Origin: Actinophytocola sp963825445
GTDB taxonomy: Bacteria > Actinomycetota > Actinomycetes > Mycobacteriales > Pseudonocardiaceae
Direction of reading: 5' to 3'
DNA length: 64,000 nt
Assembly (NCBI GenBank): GCA_963825445.1
Contig: CAWGTM010000019.1
Coordinates: 196,493 to 260,492, forward strand
The position numbers and the translations under genes are program-made. This document shows, piece after piece, positions 40,226 through 48,470 of this stretch (position 1 is its first letter; each line of letters begins with the position of its first letter). Under the pieces are notes generated by a model, which did no database searches, had not been told where the DNA came from, and saw only the letters and a program-made list of their open reading frames with translations.

Positions 40226-42070
40226 TTACTCGCGGTCCTCGTCGGTCGCCTTGCGGCGTCGGCCGAGACCCCAGAACGCCACGGCGATCAGAATGATCAC
40301 CCCGGCCACGATGCCGATGATGGCCCCGGTGCTCATGCCCGAGTCCTCACCGGCGGCCGCCTCGACGCCCTGGTTGTCCGGGTTGGCGCCGGCGACCTCT
40401 TCCTCGCCGACCGGCACCGCACCGTAGTAGCCCCAGTAGCCACTCTGGTTGTTGATGATGCCGCCGTCGTCCGGCTGCGTCTGGAAGTTGGTGAAGCGGT
40501 CGGACCGCCACGCCTCCAGCAGCTGGTCGTAGGTGACGATCAGCGCGGACACGTTGTCGTACAGGATCTGCTGCATCTCCTGCACGATCGCCTTGCGCTT
40601 CTCGACGTCCAGCTCGGCCTGCTGCTCGTTGAACAGCTTGTCGTACTCCTCGTTGCAGAAGTTGGTGTCACCCAGGTCGGTGCCCACCACGTCGCACTTC
40701 TGCTGCGCGAGGGAGTACTCGGGGTCGGGACTCACGCTCCAGCCGGTGAAGGCCAGGTCGAAGTTGCCCGAGTTCTGGTCGTCGCTCGACTGGTTCGACG
40801 ACTTGTTCTCGAACGTCGTGCCGATACCGATCTCGCCGAACCACTCCTGCACGAACTGAGCGGTCTGCTGGTCCTGGGTGCGGTCGCTGTTGCCCAGGAT
40901 GCGCAGGTTGATCGGCTTGCCCTGCTTGTCCGTGCGGATGCCGTCGGCACCGCGCGGGTAGCCGGCCTCGTCGAGCAGCTCGTTCGCCTTCTCGAGGTCG
41001 AAGTTGCGCTTCTTGTCGTCCGGCAGGTCGAACGTCCACTCCGGATAGACCGGCGGGATCAACTGGGTCGCGGGCTTCGCGTAGCCGCCCTTGACCCGCT
41101 CGATGATCGTGTCGCGGTCGATGGCGTGGTCCAGTGCCTGGCGGACCTTGACGTCCTTGAGCACCGGGTTGCCGTTGCCGAACGTCGAGCCGTCGGCCTT
41201 GGGGTTCGACGGGTTCATGGTGATCTCGACGTAACGCCGCTGGTTGCCGGCGTGGGTGGTGATGTTCTCCTGCTGCTCCAGCGCCTCGAACTGCGCCGGG
41301 TTCAGGTTGAACACCAGGTCCACGTCACCGGCGATGAGGCCCTGGACGGCCGCGTCGCTGTTCTCGTACTTCACGATCTGCAGCGTGTCGACCTTCGGCG
41401 GGCCACGCCAGAAGTTCTTGTTGGCCTCCATGGTCACCGACCGGCCCTCTTCGTAGCCGGTGATGATGTAGGGGCCGCTGCCGACGACCGGCAGGTCCTC
41501 GGGGTCGGAGTTCTTGAAGCCCTCGAAGTCCGTGACGTCCTTCCACTCGTGCTCGGGCACGATCGGCACGTCGGAGGTCAGGATCGACGCCTGCGGCTGC
41601 TTCGTCTTGATCACGAGGGTGGTGTCGTCGGTCGCCTTCACCGACTCGAAGTTCGCCACCGCGACGCCGTTGGCGACGGCCGCGTCCTCGTTGGTCATGA
41701 TCAGGTTGTAGGTGAAGGCGACGTCCTTCGCGGTGATCGGCTTGTCGTCCGACCACTTCATGCCCTCACGGATCTTGAACGTCCAGGTCAGGTTGTCCTC
41801 GGAGGACTCCCACGACTCGGCGAGCCCCGGAACCGGGGACGAGTCCTTGGCACCCGACATGGTCAGGTACTCGTAGTTCATGCGCAGGGCCTGGGTCGAA
41901 ACGAGGAACACCGCCTGGAACGGGTTCATCGTGTCGATCTCCTGCGTGACCGCGATCCGCAGCGTACTGTCGTCCTGAGCTTCCGCCGCGCCTGCTGGTA
42001 CCGACAAAGGTACCGTGACCAGGGCGGACACCAGGAGTGTGCCGGCGAGCGCCGCACGCCTCGATCTCAC
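40226..42070 (-). CDS. Peptide ABC transporter substrate-binding protein with a C-terminal membrane anchor
   Basis: 614 residues from GTG 42070, which has AGGTG six bases upstream and gives a clean signal peptide (MRSRRAALAGTLLVSALVTV); ATG 42091 is seven codons earlier. The SBP_bac_5 domain covers about 40-540 (LRIAVTQEIDTMNPFQAVF, ITAKDVAFTYNLI, VKVRQALDHAIDRDTIIE). There is no lipobox Cys. Instead the end has an acidic Gly/Ala linker, one hydrophobic helix (GAIIGIVAGVIILIAVAFWG) and RRRK, a C-terminal anchor, unusual for the family. First gene of the transporter operon. Confidence 0.88.
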   Translation of the reverse strand: MRSRRAALAGTLLVSALVTVPLSVPAGAAEAQDDSTLRIAVTQEIDTMNPFQAVFLVSTQALRMNYEYLTMSGAKDSSPVPGLAESWESSEDNLTWTFKIREGMKWSDDKPITAKDVAFTYNLIMTNEDAAVANGVAVANFESVKATDDTTLVIKTKQPQASILTSDVPIVPEHEWKDVTDFEGFKNSDPEDLPVVGSGPYIITGYEEGRSVTMEANKNFWRGPPKVDTLQIVKYENSDAAVQGLIAGDVDLVFNLNPAQFEALEQQENITTHAGNQRRYVEITMNPSNPKADGSTFGNGNPVLKDVKVRQALDHAIDRDTIIERVKGGYAKPATQLIPPVYPEWTFDLPDDKKRNFDLEKANELLDEAGYPRGADGIRTDKQGKPINLRILGNSDRTQDQQTAQFVQEWFGEIGIGTTFENKSSNQSSDDQNSGNFDLAFTGWSVSPDPEYSLAQQKCDVVGTDLGDTNFCNEEYDKLFNEQQAELDVEKRKAIVQEMQQILYDNVSALIVTYDQLLEAWRSDRFTNFQTQPDDGGIINNQSGYWGYYGAVPVGEEEVAGANPDNQGVEAAAGEDSGMSTGAIIGIVAGVIILIAVAFWGLGRRRKATDEDRE

Positions 42071-42158
42071 GATGATCACCTTCTCCCTCATAGTTGAGAG
42101 GAAGTAACCACCTATCGCGGTAGAAAGTCAATCTGTGTCGGCAACGGGTGCCAAGCCG

Positions 42159-42164
42159 TAACGT
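42159..42164 (+). promoter_or_regulatory. Leaderless promoter of the M55 peptidase gene
   Basis: TAACGT lies 7 nt before GTG 42172. The transporter operon diverges from the other side of this 100-bp gap. Confidence 0.55.
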
Positions 42165-42171
42165 GGGACCC

Positions 42172-42999
42172 GTGCGGATCATGATTTCAGCGGACATGGA
42201 AGGCGCCACCGGCGTCACCTGGACCGAGGACGTAGCGCCCGGAACGGAGCAGTGGCAACGCTTCCGGCAGATGTTCACGAGCGACGTCAACGCCTGCATC
42301 GCCGGGTTGTGCCAGGGCGGTGCCACCGATGTGCTGGTGAACGAGGCGCACTCGACGCAGCGCAACATCCTCCTCGAGGACCTGGACACCCGGGCGCGGA
42401 TGCTCACCGGCAAACACAAGCCGCTGTCGATGATGCAGGGCATCGACTCCGGCGTCGACGGGGTGGTGTTCCTCGGCTACCACACGGGCGCCGGCGTGGA
42501 GGGCGTCCTGTCCCACACCTACCTGCCGAACCAGATCACCGGCGTGTGGCTCGACGGGGTCCACGCGAGCGAGGGCCGGCTCAACGCCGCGCTGGCCGCC
42601 GAGTACGGCGTGCCCGTGCTGCTGGTCACGGGCGACGACCTGACCTGCGTGGACGCGGGTACCTACGTCCCGGACGCCCGCACGGTCGCGGTCAAGGAAT
42701 GCGTGTCGCGCTACGCCGCGATCTGCGCCCCGCCGACCGTGACGGCCGGTCTCATCACCGAGGCCGCCGAGGCGGGGATGTCGCTGGCCGGGCGGGTCGG
42801 CGGTGTCGAAGCCGGGCACCGCATCGAGGTGGAGTTCGACGCGGCGCACCTGGCGGCCGCCACGGCCGTGATTCCCACGGTGGAGCAGCTCGAGGTCCGG
42901 CGCGTGGGCTTCGACGCCGCGACCATGACCGACGCGATGAAGGCGTTCAAGATCGTCACGGCGATCGCCAGCGGCGCCATGGAGGGTAGCTATGGGTGA
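42172..42999 (+). CDS. M55-family D-aminopeptidase (DppA-like)
   Basis: A 275-residue zinc peptidase. All DppA ligand positions are visible: Asp and Glu in ISADMEGATG, His in NEAHST, His in GYHTGAG, His in LSHTYLP and Glu in HASEGRLNA. DppA cleaves D-Ala-containing dipeptides such as D-Ala-D-Ala. It is divergent from a dipeptide transporter, as expected, since Bacillus dppA is part of the dpp transport operon, and is followed by an M20 peptidase 24 bp downstream. The start is GTG, set by the -10 box 7 nt upstream. Confidence 0.88.
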   Translation: MRIMISADMEGATGVTWTEDVAPGTEQWQRFRQMFTSDVNACIAGLCQGGATDVLVNEAHSTQRNILLEDLDTRARMLTGKHKPLSMMQGIDSGVDGVVFLGYHTGAGVEGVLSHTYLPNQITGVWLDGVHASEGRLNAALAAEYGVPVLLVTGDDLTCVDAGTYVPDARTVAVKECVSRYAAICAPPTVTAGLITEAAEAGMSLAGRVGGVEAGHRIEVEFDAAHLAAATAVIPTVEQLEVRRVGFDAATMTDAMKAFKIVTAIASGAMEGSYG

Positions 43000-43023
43000 G
43001 ACTGCACGAACGGAGCTTGCGGA

Positions 43024-44332
43024 GTGAGCATCGTTTCCGTAGAGGAACTGTGCGCGCAGCTGATCAGGTTCGACACCACGAACCTCGGCGACGGCACGTC
43101 GTCCGGGGAGCGGGAGGCCGCCGAGTACGTGGCAGCGCACCTGACGGACGCCGGCCTTCGCCCATCGCTGCTGGAACGCTCGCCGCGGAGGTCGAACGTG
43201 GTGGCCCGCCTGTCGGGCACCGACCCGACGCTGCCGCCGCTGCTGGTCCACGCCCACCTGGACGTCGTCCCGGCCGACCCCGCCGAGTGGACGGTTCCCC
43301 CTTTTGCCGGCGAGATCCGCGACGGCTTCGTGTGGGGTCGTGGCGCGGTCGACATGAAGGACATGTGCGCGACGCTGCTCACCGTCCTGCACCGCTGGTC
43401 GGCCGAGGGGCGGCGCCCGCGGCGCGACATCGTGTTCGCGTTCGTGGCCGACGAGGAAGATCGTGGTGAGTGGGGTGCCCACTGGCTGATCGATGCGCAT
43501 CGGTCCCTGTTCGAGGACTGCGCCGCGGCGATCGGCGAGTCGGGCGGCTACACCGTCCGCGCGGTCACGGGTGCCGGTGACCCGGTCCGCCTGTACCCGG
43601 TGGCCGCGGCCGAACGGGGCACGGCGCACCTTCGCCTGACCACCACCGGCCGCGCCGGCCACGGCTCGCGCCGCAACGACGACAACGCGGTGGTCACGCT
43701 GATCGAGGCCCTGCAGAGGCTGGCGTCGCACAAGTGGCCGGTTGTCCTGACGCCGGCCGTGCGGGCGTTCTTCGAGGAGGCCGGTCCCGCGCTGGGCATC
43801 TCCATCGACCTGGACGACATGGACGCGACACTCCGGCGGCTCGGCCCGGCGGCGAAGATCGTGGAGAACACGGTCCGCAACAGCACCACGCCCACGGTCC
43901 TGAACGCCGGCTACAAGGTGAACGTCATCCCCGGCACGGCCGAGGCCCACGTGGATACCCGCGTCCTACCGGGCACGCAGGAAGCGCTACTGGCCGAGGT
44001 GGACCGCCTGATCGGCCCAGGGGTTCACGCGTGAGCACCTGGTCAATCAGCCGCCGGTCCAGTCCCCGGTCGACTCGCCGTGGTTCGCCGCGATGCGTGC
44101 GGCGCTCCTGGCCCACGACCCGGAGGGCATCGTGGTGCCGTTCTGCATGGGCGGCGGCACGGACGCGAAGGCGTTCGCGTCACTCGACATGGACTGCTAC
44201 GGCTTCGCACCCCTCTGGTTGCCGGAGAACTTCGACCACCGGCTGATGGCCCACGGTGTCGACGAACGGGTGCCGGTGGAGGGTCTGCGGTTCGGGGTGA
44301 ACGTGCTGGACACGTTCCTCAGCTCGGTCTAG
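43024..44332 (+). CDS. M20-family metallopeptidase, one frameshift
   Basis: About 435 residues. Metal and catalytic motifs are HAHLDVVPAD, GRGAVDMKDM, VADEEDRGEWGAHW and GGGTDAKAF. It is a close relative of the M20 protein at 62519-63847. The frame breaks near 44024, where GGGGTTCACG appears to hold one extra T; beyond it the protein continues TREHLVNQPPVQSPVDSPWF and ends FLSSV. Without repair it stops at residue 336 and lacks the last metal-binding region. It probably works with the M55 enzyme and the peptide transporter in peptide breakdown. Confidence 0.82.
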
Positions 44333-45044
44333 TGCGGTAGTGGTAGCGCGCGCCGGGCACGAACCCGGCGCGCGCGTAGAGCCTTCGCGCGGCGAGGTTG
44401 TCGGTCCGAACCTGCAGCCAACACCGTGACACCGGGCTCTGGTCAAGCACTCCCCGAAGGATGGCGAACCCGAGTCCCCTACGCCGAGCGCCGGGCCGCA
44501 CGGCGACGCAGTACAACCCACCCCAGTCCCCCACGATGGCCAGCCGCCCGACAGCGGCCACCCCGTCGCCGTCCCGCACGGACGCATACCGTGCGGGCCC
44601 CGCGGCGAGAATCTTCCGCGCGACGGCCAACGCCCGCTCGTCCCCACGCCCGTCGACACTCCACCAGAGGTCGAGCCACTCGTCGTCGGGCTCGTCGGCA
44701 ACGTGCACATCGACGGTCAATGGCACCCGCTCTTCGACGGTAGCGACATCCACGGTCCACACCTCGGTGGGCGACCCGAGCACATACCCGCGCTGCTCGA
44801 GCAGGCCGTCGAGTCCGGCGGGCCGCACCACGGGCCCAACCTGAAACACGGTGGGCAATCCCCGCTCGCGGTAGAGCCGCTCAACCCGCTCCACAGCGCC
44901 ACGAACATCGGAGGGCTCCCCCACAGGCGACACAGAGTTGGCCCTCTGCGTCACCCCACCGGCGAACCGCGCGACCCACCCCTCGACGTCGACCTCCTCA
45001 AGCGCAGGCCACCCCCGCCGCAACAGCAACTCAAGCTCAACCAC
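44319..45044 (-). CDS. GNAT-family N-acetyltransferase
   Basis: A 241-residue protein with an N-terminal part of uncertain fold and a C-terminal GNAT domain (about 140-241). The acetyl-CoA loop is VAVRPGARRRGLGFAIL and the last strand is RRLYARAGFV. Acceptor unknown. GTG 45044 is preferred: TATGCT (45056-45051) lies exactly 6 nt upstream, so the mRNA is leaderless. The 3' end overlaps the M20 gene by 14 bp. Confidence 0.83.
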   Translation of the reverse strand: MVELELLLRRGWPALEEVDVEGWVARFAGGVTQRANSVSPVGEPSDVRGAVERVERLYRERGLPTVFQVGPVVRPAGLDGLLEQRGYVLGSPTEVWTVDVATVEERVPLTVDVHVADEPDDEWLDLWWSVDGRGDERALAVARKILAAGPARYASVRDGDGVAAVGRLAIVGDWGGLYCVAVRPGARRRGLGFAILRGVLDQSPVSRCWLQVRTDNLAARRLYARAGFVPGARYHYRTRPS

Positions 45045-45050
45045 CCTCAA

Positions 45051-45056
45051 AGCATA
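45051..45056 (-). promoter_or_regulatory. Leaderless promoter of the GNAT gene
   Basis: TATGCT on the minus strand, 6 nt before GTG 45044. Confidence 0.55.
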
Positions 45057-45272
45057 ATCATGCACACAACCGAATACCCACTCACTCTCCAGTCGGCACG
45101 ATGACCACTCCACGCGGCCGCACGGCCTCCGCGTTGATCACGCGGCCACCTCGAACCTCGCAGGTGCCTCACGTCGCGCATGGGGCCGGGCGGACCGGAC
45201 CGCAAACGCGATAGCTCCACCCGGGCCTGCCCATCGCACACAAACCGGAACGCCCCCATGTACGCCCAGCGT

Positions 45273-45338
45273 GGTCATCATGCGCAACCGCAACGGTCAT
45301 CATGGACAACTGGAGCGGTCATCATGCCAAGGGGGCCG
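45273..45338 (+). repeat. Three direct repeats of GGTCATCATG at exactly 22-bp spacing
   Basis: Copies start at 45273, 45295 and 45317. Each unit is the invariant 10-mer followed by 12 variable bases. It lies in the 539-bp gap (45045-45583) between the GNAT and ABC exporter genes, which otherwise has no gene. Spacing of two helical turns suits a protein that binds in register, but no regulator gene is adjacent. Confidence 0.65.
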
Positions 45339-45354
45339 ACCGAGCTGCCTGCGT

Positions 45355-45420
45355 GGCCAACTCGGCGAACCCGAGTGGCCGACTCGACGTGTCTGACTGG
45401 CCGACTCGGGCCCGGGGCGG
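45355..45420 (+). repeat. Second 22-bp array: three copies of GGCC(A/G)ACTCG
   Basis: Copies start at 45355, 45377 and 45399, again 22 bp apart, 16 bp after the end of the first array. GGCCAACTCGG with CCGAGTGGCC (45355-45380) can also form an imperfect hairpin. The period is shared with the first array although the 10-mer differs. Confidence 0.6.
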
Positions 45421-45583
45421 CGGGAGTTGGGCGGATCTGCCAGGCCGAGCTACCTGACCAAACCCTCTGCCCCCGGCGCACCCCCCAAGGCCCACCAGGG
45501 GTTGGCGGGGCTGGGCCTACGCAACCCCGCTTGCCAACCCAAGCCCACACACCCCTCCGCCGGCCGGCCCACCCCGGAACCCC

Positions 45584-47455
45584 TCAAGCCGTGACTGGCT
45601 GGTCGAACTGTGTGCGGTACAGCTCCTCGTATCGACCACCGAGCGCGAGCAGTTCGGCGTGTGTCCCGCGCTCCACGATGCGTCCCTCCTCGACCACCAG
45701 GATCTGGTCAGCGGCCCGCACGGTCGAGAGCCGGTGCGCGATCACCACCGCCGTCCGACCAGACAGAGCCTCCGTCAGCGCATCCTGGACGGCGGCCTCC
45801 GACGTGGAGTCCAGGTGTGCGGTCGCCTCGTCCAGGATCACCACCCTCGGGCGGGCCAGGAGAAGCCGCGCGATCGTCAGCCGTTGACGTTCGCCGCCCG
45901 ACAGGCGGTACCCGCGCTCCCCCACCACCGTGTCCAGACCCTCCGGCAGCGAAGCCATCAAGGAGTCCAGACGAGCACGCCCCAGAACCTCCCACAGATC
46001 GGCGTCCGTGGCCTCCGGCCGCGCCAGCAGCAGGTTCTCCCGCACCGACTCGTGGAACAGGTGCCCGTCCTGCGTCACCATCCCCACAGAGTCGCGAATG
46101 GACGCCGCCGACAGATCCCGAACGTCCACATCGGACAATCGGACGGCACCGGAGTCGACGTCGTACAACCGCGACACCAGCTGCGCGATCGTGGACTTGC
46201 CCGCACCCGACGACCCGACCAGCGCCACCAGCTGCCCCGGCTCCGCCCGGAACGACACGTCGTGCAGCACCTGCACTCCCCCGCGATCGTCCAACTGCGC
46301 CACCTCCTCCAACGAGGCCAGCGACACCTTGTCGGCCGACGGATAGGCGAATCCCACGCCGGAGAACTCCACGGCCACCGGACCCGAGGGAACGGAAACG
46401 GCTGAGGGAGAGTCCTGGATCAGCGGCTCCAGGTCGAGAATCTCGAAGACCCGCTCGAACGACACCAGCGCGCTCATCACCTCCACCCGCGCACTGGCCA
46501 GCGCGGTCAGCGGCGCGTACAGCCGGGTCAGCAGCAGGGCCAGCGCCACCACGGCGCCCGCGTCCAAAGAACCCGTCAGCGCGTAGAACCCGCCCAACCC
46601 ATAGACCAGCGCCAGAGCCAGAGCCGACACCAGAGTCAGCGCCGTGATGAACACGAACTGCACCATGGCCGTGCGCACGCCGATGTCGCGCACCCGCCGG
46701 GCCCGCAGAGCGAACTCGGCCGACTCCCGCTCCGGCCGGCCGAACAGCTTCACGAGCGTGGCACCCGGCGCGGAGAACCGCTCGGTCATCTGCGTGCTCA
46801 TGGCCGCGTCGTGCCCGGCCGCCTCGCGCTCCAGCCGCGCCAGCTTGGCACCCATCCGCCGCGCCGGTAACACGAACACCGGCAACAACACGAGCGCCAG
46901 CAACGTGATCTGCCACGACACCCCGATCATCACGATCACCGTGAGCACCAACGTCACGAGATTGCCGATCACGCCGGACAACGTGTCGCTGAACGCCCGC
47001 TGCGCGCCGATCACGTCGTTGTTCAGCCGCGACACCAGCGCCCCCGTGCGCGTGCGGGTGAAGAACGCGATCGGCATGCGCTGCACGTGGTCGAACACCG
47101 CCGTGCGCAGGTCGACGATCAGCCCCTCGCCGATGGTGGCCGACAACCATCGCGCGAACAGCCCGATCCCCGCCTCGGCCACGGCGATCACCGCGATCAG
47201 CACGGCGATCGTGACCACCACGCTGACCGCCGCGGAGTCGACGATCGCGTTCATCACCTGGCCGGCCAGCACCGGCGTGGCCACCGCCAGCACGCCGGTG
47301 ATGACACTCAACAGCAGGAACCAGGCGAGCTGACGACGGTGCGGACGTGCGAACCGGGCGATCCTACGCAAGGTCGCCTTGGAGAACGGCCTACGGTCGT
47401 CCTGCGCGTTCATCGCGTGATACAGCGACATCCACGCAGTGGTCTCCATGTCCAT
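45584..47455 (-). CDS. ABC exporter (fused permease and ATPase)
   Basis: A 623-residue type I half-exporter. The membrane domain (about 30-330) has six helices, and the ATPase (about 345-600) has Walker A GSSGAGKST, signature RLSGGERQRL, Walker B VVILDEATAHLD and the H-loop VIAHRLSTV. It should work as a homodimer because no partner half-transporter is adjacent. The acidic insert DKVSLASLEEVAQLDDRGG between strands of the ATPase is typical of actinobacterial MsbA-like exporters. ATG 47455 is used; a damage-type promoter motif lies 39 bp upstream. The drug or lipid exported is not predictable. Confidence 0.88.
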   Translation of the reverse strand: MDMETTAWMSLYHAMNAQDDRRPFSKATLRRIARFARPHRRQLAWFLLLSVITGVLAVATPVLAGQVMNAIVDSAAVSVVVTIAVLIAVIAVAEAGIGLFARWLSATIGEGLIVDLRTAVFDHVQRMPIAFFTRTRTGALVSRLNNDVIGAQRAFSDTLSGVIGNLVTLVLTVIVMIGVSWQITLLALVLLPVFVLPARRMGAKLARLEREAAGHDAAMSTQMTERFSAPGATLVKLFGRPERESAEFALRARRVRDIGVRTAMVQFVFITALTLVSALALALVYGLGGFYALTGSLDAGAVVALALLLTRLYAPLTALASARVEVMSALVSFERVFEILDLEPLIQDSPSAVSVPSGPVAVEFSGVGFAYPSADKVSLASLEEVAQLDDRGGVQVLHDVSFRAEPGQLVALVGSSGAGKSTIAQLVSRLYDVDSGAVRLSDVDVRDLSAASIRDSVGMVTQDGHLFHESVRENLLLARPEATDADLWEVLGRARLDSLMASLPEGLDTVVGERGYRLSGGERQRLTIARLLLARPRVVILDEATAHLDSTSEAAVQDALTEALSGRTAVVIAHRLSTVRAADQILVVEEGRIVERGTHAELLALGGRYEELYRTQFDQPVTA

Positions 47456-47493
47456 GCCACACCGCCGAGTTCATCCGGTTCAGGTCGGCGCCC

Positions 47494-47516
47494 AGCATCA
47501 CACGAGGCACCGACAA
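47494..47516 (-). promoter_or_regulatory. PafBC-like promoter motif upstream of the ABC exporter
   Basis: On the minus strand TTGTCGGTG (47516-47508), 8 nt, GATGCT (47499-47494). The upstream half is perfect; the -10 lacks the leading TA of TANNNT. It is correctly oriented and about 40 bp before ATG 47455. Confidence 0.5.
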
Positions 47517-47554
47517 TTCTGGACGAGACGGTAGAAGCTCGACAATGGTCGAGG

Positions 47555-48397
47555 TCAAGCCCGCGGGACGCCCGTGGGGTTGACCTCGGGCAACCACCCG
47601 GCCGCGTACACCGCGTCGACCGACGTCGACAGCATCTCGATCACCTCGTCGACACCGGAGGAACCCAGCGGAGCGAGCGCACCGTCCCAGGCCGCCGCGT
47701 CGGTCCGCGCCTCGATGTCCGCCAACAACTCCCGGCCCGCGGACGTCAGCGAGTCACCGGAGAGCAGCCCCCGCGCCTGCAACCCGACCACTCCGGCCGC
47801 CCACTCCTCCGCCGACCAGCCACGCACCCCGCGCATGACCTCCGACGGAGTACCGCCCCAACGCCACCTGCAGCTGGATCGCCTCCAGCCCGGACAGCCC
47901 GGCGGCCACCAGCGCCGCCACGTGCCCGTCACCCCGGTGTTCCCGCAGCAACGTGGTCACCTGCCACAGCGCCGCCACCGGGTCGGCCGACAACGGCACC
48001 TCGGCGTTCGCGGCGAACAACGCACGACCGGCCGTGTCCGCGGCCGCCATCACGGGCGCCAACAACGTCACCGCGCGAGCGCACGCGTCCTCGTCGACGT
48101 CGACCGACCGCAGCCCCACCGTGGCCGCCTCGAGCCGCGCGTCCAGACACTGCGCCGGCGTGGCGCGGGTCCACGCGTCCGGCAGCGCCTTCGCCACCAT
48201 CGACGGCTCGAACCCCGCGAACGTCGCGATCACCGGACCGGCGCCGACCGCACCGAGCGGCGCCGCGCGGTAGGCGAAGTAGGTCATCCAGTAACCACGC
48301 AGGCCGAGGCCTTGCCGGAGTCCCGGATGCCCGGCCAGAAGTAGATGACGTCGTGGAGCGGCTCCACGGTGGTCCAGAGCCGTCGGGCGGTATGCAT
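47555..48397 (-). CDS. SCO6745-family protein, two frameshifts
   Basis: About 280 residues of a family with a winged-helix fold common in actinobacteria (named for SCO6745), function unknown. Segments in order: MHTARRLWTTVEPLHDVIYF up to SGKA; then LRGYWMTYFAYRAAPLGAVG to GLEAIQLQVALGR; then PSEVMRGVRGWSAEEWAAGV to the end (LPEVNPTGVPRA). The first break, near 48308, needs one added base; the second, near 47853, has one surplus base. The three pieces could be mistaken for separate small proteins. It is divergent from the GH92 gene. Confidence 0.78.
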
Positions 48398-48470
48398 GGC
48401 CGCATTCTCCACGACGGACGCCACTTCACTACGATCATCCGCCTGTCGAGCTGTGCGAGGAGCATCGCGA

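Noticed and set aside
39359..42097. A 912-codon open frame on the plus strand
   Set aside because: It is the antisense shadow of the permease and substrate-binding protein genes. Its composition is His/Arg/Val-rich with no domain, while the minus strand gives complete known proteins.
45273..45420. CRISPR array
   Set aside because: The units have a 10-bp core and 12-bp variable part, far shorter than any CRISPR repeat-spacer, there are only three per core, and no cas gene is present.
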